This document shows positions 61,263 through 64,000 of a stretch of 64,000 nucleotides of DNA, piece after piece (position 1 is the first letter of the stretch; every line of letters begins with the position of its first letter). This DNA comes from Runella aurantiaca. GTDB taxonomy: Bacteria > Bacteroidota > Bacteroidia > Cytophagales > Spirosomataceae. The notes under the pieces were generated by a model. The model ran no database searches. It had not been told where the DNA came from and worked only from the letters and a program-made list of their open reading frames with translations. A program made the translations under genes and the position numbers. The stretch is taken from assembly GCF_003339505.1 (NCBI RefSeq), contig NZ_QPIW01000008.1, forward strand, positions 1-64,000. The letters are read 5' to 3'.

Positions 61263-62623
61263 GCGTAAGAACCTGCAATCATCCCGACCAAACTGGCCGA
61301 TGCTCCGTAGAGCAGGGCAGGAAAAGTAGTGTGCCACACAAACTCACACACAATCCAAACGCTCAATCCCAGAATCATCGAGGCCAAACTTCCAGCGGCG
61401 CTGGCTCGTTTCCAGTGCAATCCAAACGTTAGCGGTACAAAGAGCGAAACCAAGCTGAAAGCGGAGGATTCACTCACCAATTCGAAAATATCCTGCCTTG
61501 ATTGGGCCATCCAAATACAGGCAAGTGTCACCAAAACTACGCCGATTCGCATCGTGGTTAGGAGCTGCCGGTCGTTAAGTTTGGGGAAATAGGGTTTAAC
61601 AATATTTTCTCCCAATACCGCCGCTGGGGCTAGAATGGCCCCGCTGCTTGTGCTCAACAAGGCTGAAATCAACGCCCCGAAGAATAAAATCTGTATCCAA
61701 AGCGGAGTGTGTTTTAGTACCATATTAGGAATAATCAAGGCGGTATTTTCCTGCATCAATTCAGGATATAAGGTTTTGGCCGCCAAGGCAATAAATAGCG
61801 GTAACAAGGCTACCGTCAGGTACATACATCCCGCCAATATTGAGGATTTTACGGCCGTATCGGCATCTTTAGAGGCCATCACGCGTTGAAAAATATCTTG
61901 CTGCGGAATAGAGCCAAGGCCGATGGTAATCCAAGCGGCCAAATATTCGGCGTAGCTTTGAAATGTTACTTGTTTGGGTGTAAACCGAAAAAAATCGGCT
62001 GGTTGTTGGCTCGTTACGGGCGCAATTCCCCCCGTTTTGGTAAATAATATAACGGCCAAAATAATAAGCCCTAAAATGAGAATGATGTTGTGTAAAAAAT
62101 CCGTGATTGATACCGACCACATTCCGCCCATGAAGGTATAAACCATGACCAAGAGTGCTCCCACCCAAATACCAGTGCTCAAAGGCAAACCAAAAATCAC
62201 CTGACCTACGATGCCCATTGCCACAAACTGGGCGGCAATCCAACCAAAATAAGAAGGAATAATCATAACGGCCGATACAATCTCGGAAGTGCGCCCAAAA
62301 CGCACCAGAAAGAAATCGCAAAAGGTGATGATGTTCCAGCGATAAAATGTTCGGGCAAAGAAAACCCCGACCAGCACCAAACACAAAGCCGCCCCAAACG
62401 GCTCTTCCATAACAGCCAGAAAACCTCCTTCCAAAAACTCAGAAGGAGCACCCATCATGGTTTCGGAACCAAACCACGTGGCAAATGTGACCATCGTTGC
62501 CATCACTAAGGGGAGCTTACGGCCTGCAAGTACAAAGTCTTCGGTGGTATGAATACGGCGAGAAGCCCATACGCCTACTGCTATATTGAGGGAGAGATAA
62601 AGACAAATAGCAAAAACGAGCAT
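61244..62623 (-). CDS. Sodium:solute symporter family protein
   Basis: A 459-residue inner-membrane protein with about 12-13 helices. It has the SSS-family LNIAVGVWASRRIHTTEDFVLAGRKLPLVMATMVTFATWFGSETMMG, then FMGGMWSVSITDFLHNIILILG and ITIGLGSIPQQDIFQRVMASKDADTA. It is of the PutP/PanF-like group, with unknown substrate. I use ATG 62621-62623 because the TTG at 62648-62650 lies within the promoter -7 box. The stop overlaps the Nudix gene end. Confidence 0.92.
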   Translation of the reverse strand: MLVFAICLYLSLNIAVGVWASRRIHTTEDFVLAGRKLPLVMATMVTFATWFGSETMMGAPSEFLEGGFLAVMEEPFGAALCLVLVGVFFARTFYRWNIITFCDFFLVRFGRTSEIVSAVMIIPSYFGWIAAQFVAMGIVGQVIFGLPLSTGIWVGALLVMVYTFMGGMWSVSITDFLHNIILILGLIILAVILFTKTGGIAPVTSQQPADFFRFTPKQVTFQSYAEYLAAWITIGLGSIPQQDIFQRVMASKDADTAVKSSILAGCMYLTVALLPLFIALAAKTLYPELMQENTALIIPNMVLKHTPLWIQILFFGALISALLSTSSGAILAPAAVLGENIVKPYFPKLNDRQLLTTMRIGVVLVTLACIWMAQSRQDIFELVSESSAFSLVSLFVPLTFGLHWKRASAAGSLASMILGLSVWIVCEFVWHTTFPALLYGASASLVGMIAGSYAYPKKD

Positions 62624-62647
62624 GTAAAGAATGGGTTTGGAAGTTGC

Positions 62648-62683
62648 CAAAAATAAAGGGTTTTACGAACTTTGGCAAAGTTC
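62648..62683 (-). promoter_or_regulatory. Symporter promoter with overlapping palindrome
   Basis: On the minus strand TTTG (62676-62679) is followed after 20 bases by TATTTTTG (62648-62655). GAACTTTGGCAAAGTTC (62667-62683) is an 8-bp perfect palindrome centred on one base and covers the -33 box, so it could be an operator. Confidence 0.6.
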
Positions 62684-62751
62684 ATTTGTAGATTACGCTT
62701 TTTGATAAACCCTTTCTCGTAATTAGTTCTTCAATTAATCAAAAAATCAAT

Positions 62752-63483
62752 ATGCATCGCGAATTAGACGGTTGGCACAGTCCAGCACTTAATAAACACA
62801 TGGAAATTGCCACGTATGGGCATTATGGGTTTGCTCTTTTGATGATTCCTACGGCAGCATCAGATTACCTTGAATACGAGCGCTGTCGGCTCATCGACAG
62901 CATCAGCAAATCCATCAATGAAGGAAAAGTGAAGGTGTTTTCGGTCAATAGCATCAATACCGAAAGCTGGATGAACCCGCACATGAATGGCCGTGATAAA
63001 GGTATTCGTCACCAGCAGTTCAATGAATACATTTACGACGAAGTAATTCCGCACATCAAAAGTAAAGTTGGGCCTGATACTCCGATTATTGCGGCGGGGG
63101 CATCTTTTGGAGCTCTTCATTCGGCCAATCTTTATTTTCGTCGGCCCGACCTCCTCAATGGGGTGATTGCGATGAGTGGTTGTTATGACCTGACCGCCTA
63201 TACCAAAGGGCATTACGACGACAATGTGTATTTTAATTCACCCGTGCATTATTTACGCAATCTCAAAGACGAGGCGTATTTGTCAAAATACCGCTCTGAC
63301 GGGCACATTCATATCGTAACGGGCTCGGGGAGTTATGAGGATCCAGATTCGTCGCGTTATTTATCAGACATTCTTCATTCAAAAGGCATCAATCATGAAT
63401 TGGATGTGTGGGGACAGGATATTCCGCACGATTGGCCTTCGTGGCAAAAAATGCTGCCATACTATTTAGAGACAAGATTTTGA
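62752..63483 (+). CDS. Esterase/alpha-beta hydrolase of the PHB-depolymerase-like type
   Basis: A 243-residue protein starting MHRELDGWHSPALNKHMEIATYGHYGFALLMIPTAASDYLEYE. The nucleophile motif is IIAAGASFGALHS (GASFG, Ser near residue 118), the acid is probably in GSGSYEDPDSSRYL, and the catalytic His in WGQDIPHDWPSW. It resembles esterase-D-like or uncharacterised DUF-type esterases without a signal peptide. No operon partner was seen. Confidence 0.87.
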   Translation: MHRELDGWHSPALNKHMEIATYGHYGFALLMIPTAASDYLEYERCRLIDSISKSINEGKVKVFSVNSINTESWMNPHMNGRDKGIRHQQFNEYIYDEVIPHIKSKVGPDTPIIAAGASFGALHSANLYFRRPDLLNGVIAMSGCYDLTAYTKGHYDDNVYFNSPVHYLRNLKDEAYLSKYRSDGHIHIVTGSGSYEDPDSSRYLSDILHSKGINHELDVWGQDIPHDWPSWQKMLPYYLETRF

Positions 63484-63594
63484 GCTAACTTTAGGGAGTG
63501 AAAACACTCAATCGCTGCGTTCCTTAAAATAAATGCAACATCCCGATTTCATCGTGCGTAATTTATTCTACTCTGATAAACTCTATAGCATCTA

Positions 63595-64000
63595 ATGAAA
63601 AGGGCATTGGTATTGATTGGTCTTTTGGTTTTTATCAAAGCCCGGGTGCTGGGGCAGCAAGTGGACTGTGGCAACATCGGTTTTGAATCAGGGACTACTT
63701 TGGGGTGGGAATTGACCAACGGCGTTGTACGAATTGCTAACGCAAAACTTGCTTACCAAAACGAAATGACGGGTTCGATAAGTGCAAGACACTACGTTAC
63801 GAGCATCAGCGACGGATTTGACCCTAAGATTACCAACGAAAAAATTCCGATGGTGGCCCCGGGAAGCACGCATTCCATCCGTATCGGCACCAACTATTCT
63901 ATGGGTGGCGGCTCGTTTGACCGCATCAAAACGTCGTTTCTCGTCACCCCCGAAAATACACTTTTTCAATATCAGTTTGCCCTTGTGCTGCAAAATGATA
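63595..64000 (+). CDS. Secreted surface protein, N-terminal part (runs off the window)
   Basis: ATG 63595 opens a frame that reaches the end of the window (135 codons visible). The product has a signal peptide (MKRALVLIGLLVFIKARVLG), then VDCGNIGFESGTTLGWELTNG and beta-rich sequence (GTNYSMGGGSFDRIKTSFLVTPENTLFQYQFALVLQ). This opening, with its DCGNxGFExGxxxGWxLxNG, is typical of large Bacteroidota surface or gliding-related proteins exported by the type IX system. The C-terminal domain that would prove it lies outside. Confidence 0.75.
   Translation, partial: MKRALVLIGLLVFIKARVLGQQVDCGNIGFESGTTLGWELTNGVVRIANAKLAYQNEMTGSISARHYVTSISDGFDPKITNEKIPMVAPGSTHSIRIGTNYSMGGGSFDRIKTSFLVTPENTLFQYQFALVLQND

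Overview
The window looks like a chromosomal segment of a free-living Bacteroidota bacterium. The order Cytophagales, perhaps near Runella or Spirosoma, is inferred from gene content and from the type of intergenic repeats; no marker was compared with a database. Three promoters fit the Bacteroidota form TTTG-N19/20-TAnnTTTG (4154-4185, 4972-5003, 55910-55940) and a fourth lies at 62648-62679. Other lineage signs are weak Shine-Dalgarno sites, many lipoproteins with a late lipobox cysteine, a PorG/DUF6089-type outer-membrane protein, PD40-OmpA and TPM proteins.

Layout. 1-1.8 kb: the 3' tail of an IS transposase, a secreted protein, and a 102-bp duplicate of the 3' end of rpsJ with its terminator. 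1.4-4.2 kb: rpsJ and fusA, cut off from the usual str/S10 neighbours. 4.4-20.7 kb: housekeeping and envelope genes, mostly on the minus strand (NTF2-like lipoprotein, PorG-like protein, HIT protein, PD40-OmpA protein, an Atl/DUF3109/LysM transglycosylase/O-methyltransferase operon, M16 peptidase, SpoU methyltransferase, a lysine-rich histone-like protein, a NuoI with a repetitive tail, pfkB-engB, VOC protein). 20.9-32.9 kb: DASH-type cryptochrome/photolyase, ornithine aminotransferase, a large zinc metalloprotease, an Lrp regulator, gluconokinase, a thioredoxin-like protein, PhzF, and a FIST-histidine kinase pair.

33.2-42.5 kb: a nine-gene co-directional cluster for sugar catabolism (DUF1080 hydrolase, three TIM-barrel isomerase/epimerases, ThuA-like protein, alpha/beta hydrolase, DUF4432, ManA-like cupin, Gfo/Idh/MocA oxidoreductase). 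Its composition suggests a 3-keto-glycoside route. 42.6-44.6 kb: an IS scar, with a decayed IS5-like transposase abutting an intact-looking ISL3-type element beside tRNA-Leu(CAA).

44.6-54.4 kb: MacB-like permease, a secreted protein of unclear function, a DEDDh exonuclease, and a self-contained ABC/GntR(YtrA)/GIN-domain operon with a perfect palindromic operator, then a GMC oxidoreductase. 54.5-64 kb: leuA with what looks like a complete leader-peptide attenuator, then GDPD, GH3-like, LemA/TPM cluster, Nudix, sodium:solute symporter, an esterase and the start of a surface protein.

The most interesting items are the leuA attenuator (55760-55940), the rpsJ tail duplication, the NuoI repeat tail, the zero-spacer cloverleaf palindrome at 7121-7221, and the sugar cluster. 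No CRISPR array, prophage or rRNA operon was seen.
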